Part shown: positions 12,457-13,903 of the stretch, piece by piece
Layout of the letters: the number at the start of each line of letters is the position of its first letter
Position numbering within the stretch: position 1 is the stretch's first letter
Source of the DNA: JBOHCT01 sp050699055
GTDB lineage: Bacteria > Actinomycetota > Actinomycetes > Streptosporangiales > JBOHCT01
Length of the DNA: 13,903 nt
Direction: 5' to 3'
Assembly: GCA_050699055.1 (NCBI GenBank)
Contig: JBOHCT010000115.1
Coordinates: forward strand, 1 to 13,903
Notes under the pieces: model-generated
What the model saw: only the letters and a program-made list of their open reading frames with translations
Database searches by the model: none
What the model was told of the DNA's origin: nothing
Program-made: the position numbers and the translations under genes

Positions 12457-13903
12457 AGAGTCTCGCGGCGCCGCTGCTCAAGGGGAGCCGCGGACGAGCG
12501 GCGGACAGCAGGAAAGCGACGCTCAGCAGCGTCATCGCCGCGGGGACAGCCTGACCGCGCAGCATGTCCACCATCCACCAGGTCACGTCGGCGGGAACGT
12601 GGATCCGTCCGGGGATGTAGGCGACCGCGAGGACTGTCGTACGCACGAGCAGCAGGGCGTCGAACCGCGACCGCGGGACGAAAGGCAGGAAGGCCCACGC
12701 GAAAGCGTCATACCACGGCAGCGTGTACGGCGCGGTGACCAGCCAGGCCAGCCCGAAGGCCAGCATCACGCGTCCGGCCGCCGGGCGTACGCCTCTGGTG
12801 AGCGGCAGCCCACGAAGGAACAGGACCGCGGCGCCGATCATGCAGGCATAGGAGAGCGTGCGGATGACCCCCCGCGACACGTCCCCGCCCACGGCGGCAT
12901 CGAGCGGCACCGCGACGAAGTGCCAGGGCGAGCCGAGCGAGACGTACCCGGAGATCCGGTTGATCTGTCCGATGATCTGCGGGCCGGCGACCGCGTACGC
13001 GATCAGTGTCACGAGCCCCACCCCGACGATCACCGCGATGAGGGTGCGGCGCGACCGCCTGACGGCGCCCCACAGCAGCCCGGGGCCCGCCACCACGAAC
13101 GGGATCTTGACGGCGGCGGCCATCCCGAACAGCGCACCCGAGCCGATACCCGTACGGCCCAGCGCGGCCACCGCGGCGACCCCGAAGACAAGCATCACCG
13201 CGTCGACGTGGGCGCCGGAGACCAACTCGAACAGCAGCAGCGGGTTGGCGGTCCACAGCAGGGCGGCTCGCACCTGACGTGGGCGGTCGCCGCGGAACAT
13301 GGCGAGGAGCAGCAGGCCCGCGATGACGAAGGCCAAGGCGTTCATGACCGAGAGCGCGAACACGGTGAGCCGCGGCGAGGCTCCGCCGATGAACGACGCC
13401 AGGGCCTGCTCGGCCGTGGCCACCGGCCCGTACACCGACGCCACCCCGGTCCACGGATCCTCTGCCGCGCGCCCGATCGGGTCCCCCATGGCCGCGAGGT
13501 CCTGCGGCGCGGTGGCGTACGGGTTGAGGCCGAGCGTGACCGCCCGCCCGTACGCGGCGTAGCCCAGGAAGTCGGGCGACCCCATGGGCGGCAGCATCAC
13601 CAGCACCGCCGTCGCGGCCGTTCCCCAGAGTGTCACCCGGCGAGGGCTGGGGACCCACCCCCGCGCGGTCGCCCAAAGCGCGAGGCCGAGGCCGACGGCG
13701 CCCACGACCAGCGCGGCGAGCAGCGCCGCGGTGACCAGCCACGCGCCGGGAAGGACGTAGAGAGAGTACGGCGGCTGACCGTACCCTCCCCCGAGCGGCG
13801 GTTGGGTCGCGGAGGGGCCGAGGACCCCGACGGCGATGACGAGCGCGACGCTGACCGCCACCAGAAGGGCACCCGCGCGGCCCAGCTCGCGAAAACCGTG
13901 GCC
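12431..13903 (-). CDS. MptB-like polyprenol-phosphomannose glycosyltransferase (5' end outside window)
   Basis: A multi-pass GT-C type glycosyltransferase of the MptA/MptB family. In mycobacteria and corynebacteria these extend the mannan of lipoglycans, using polyprenol-phosphomannose on the outer face of the membrane. About 490 residues are visible. After the first membrane helix comes a loop with YGQPPYSLYVLPGAW. Then follows the family block MLPPMGSPDFLGYAAYGRAV and GLNPYATAPQDL, whose Asp is a candidate catalytic acid, and later SVYGPVATAEQAL. About ten more hydrophobic helices follow, with LLWTANPLLLFELVSGAHVD, AAVKIPF and TAPYTLPWYDAFAW. The frame is open through the right edge: 14 codons precede the GTG at 13861 and include the start of the first helix, so the true start lies beyond. 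The sugar and acceptor cannot be assigned. Confidence 0.88.
   Translation of the reverse strand, partial: GHGFRELGRAGALLVAVSVALVIAVGVLGPSATQPPLGGGYGQPPYSLYVLPGAWLVTAALLAALVVGAVGLGLALWATARGWVPSPRRVTLWGTAATAVLVMLPPMGSPDFLGYAAYGRAVTLGLNPYATAPQDLAAMGDPIGRAAEDPWTGVASVYGPVATAEQALASFIGGASPRLTVFALSVMNALAFVIAGLLLLAMFRGDRPRQVRAALLWTANPLLLFELVSGAHVDAVMLVFGVAAVAALGRTGIGSGALFGMAAAVKIPFVVAGPGLLWGAVRRSRRTLIAVIVGVGLVTLIAYAVAGPQIIGQINRISGYVSLGSPWHFVAVPLDAAVGGDVSRGVIRTLSYACMIGAAVLFLRGLPLTRGVRPAAGRVMLAFGLAWLVTAPYTLPWYDAFAWAFLPFVPRSRFDALLLVRTTVLAVAYIPGRIHVPADVTWWMVDMLRGQAVPAAMTLLSVAFLLSAARPRLPLSSGAARLFKPGAAAR

Noticed and set aside
12708..13742. 344-codon minus-strand frame inside the glycosyltransferase gene
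   Set aside because: Arg/Gly/Ala-rich alternative frame of a gene with clear membrane helices and family motifs.
1..13903. CRISPR array, tRNA, rRNA, insertion sequence or attachment site
   Set aside because: No regularly spaced repeats, tRNA-like cloverleaf, transposase frame or integrase was seen on either strand. The short GC repeats found are local hairpins.

Overview
High-GC (about 70% by eye) chromosomal DNA from an actinomycete. The markers for this are a Bpa/PafE-type activator of the mycobacterial-type proteasome, an HTH-DUF5753/DUF397 regulator pair, a DUF1707 protein, an MptB-like polyprenol-phosphomannose glycosyltransferase, and many starts with TAnnnT -10 boxes placed 7 nt upstream, as in leaderless actinobacterial mRNAs. 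I cannot name the genus. I see no tRNA, rRNA, IS element, phage gene or CRISPR array.

Layout. (1) 1-567, minus: the N-terminal part of a Pro/acidic-rich disordered protein that runs off the left edge. (2) 708-2321, plus: a PIG3-type quinone oxidoreductase followed by the proteasome activator bpa. (3) 2331-6771, minus: a housekeeping block, read in transcription order as DUF4446 membrane protein, pheA (prephenate dehydratase), serS (seryl-tRNA synthetase), a DUF1707 protein coupled to serS by ATGA, and a Cof-type HAD phosphatase. A likely terminator hairpin separates pheA from serS. (4) 6810-8913, plus: larB and larC for nickel-pincer nucleotide cofactor synthesis, divergent from the DUF4446 gene across a 38-bp mirrored promoter region. 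A 28-codon leader ORF ends by overlapping the larC start. (5) 8864-9387, minus: a SLOG/Rossmann-like gene broken by one frameshift. (6) 9560-12456: the accessory-looking part. A DUF5753 HTH regulator with its DUF397 partner (minus) diverges, across a 16-bp perfect palindrome and a structured leader, from an 89-aa CxxC protein, a 17-codon ORF and a PIMT-like methyltransferase (plus) of the kind found in peptide-maturation (RiPP) systems. (7) 12431-13903, minus: an MptB-like integral membrane glycosyltransferase whose N-terminus lies outside the window.

Most genes are conserved housekeeping functions. The most interesting segment is 9560-12456: a possible small regulated methyltransferase/peptide locus without the usual ATP-grasp or lanthionine enzymes. 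Next are the leader-ORF coupling of larC and the mirror-image promoters between the DUF4446 gene and larB. No intergenic gap exceeds 300 bases.
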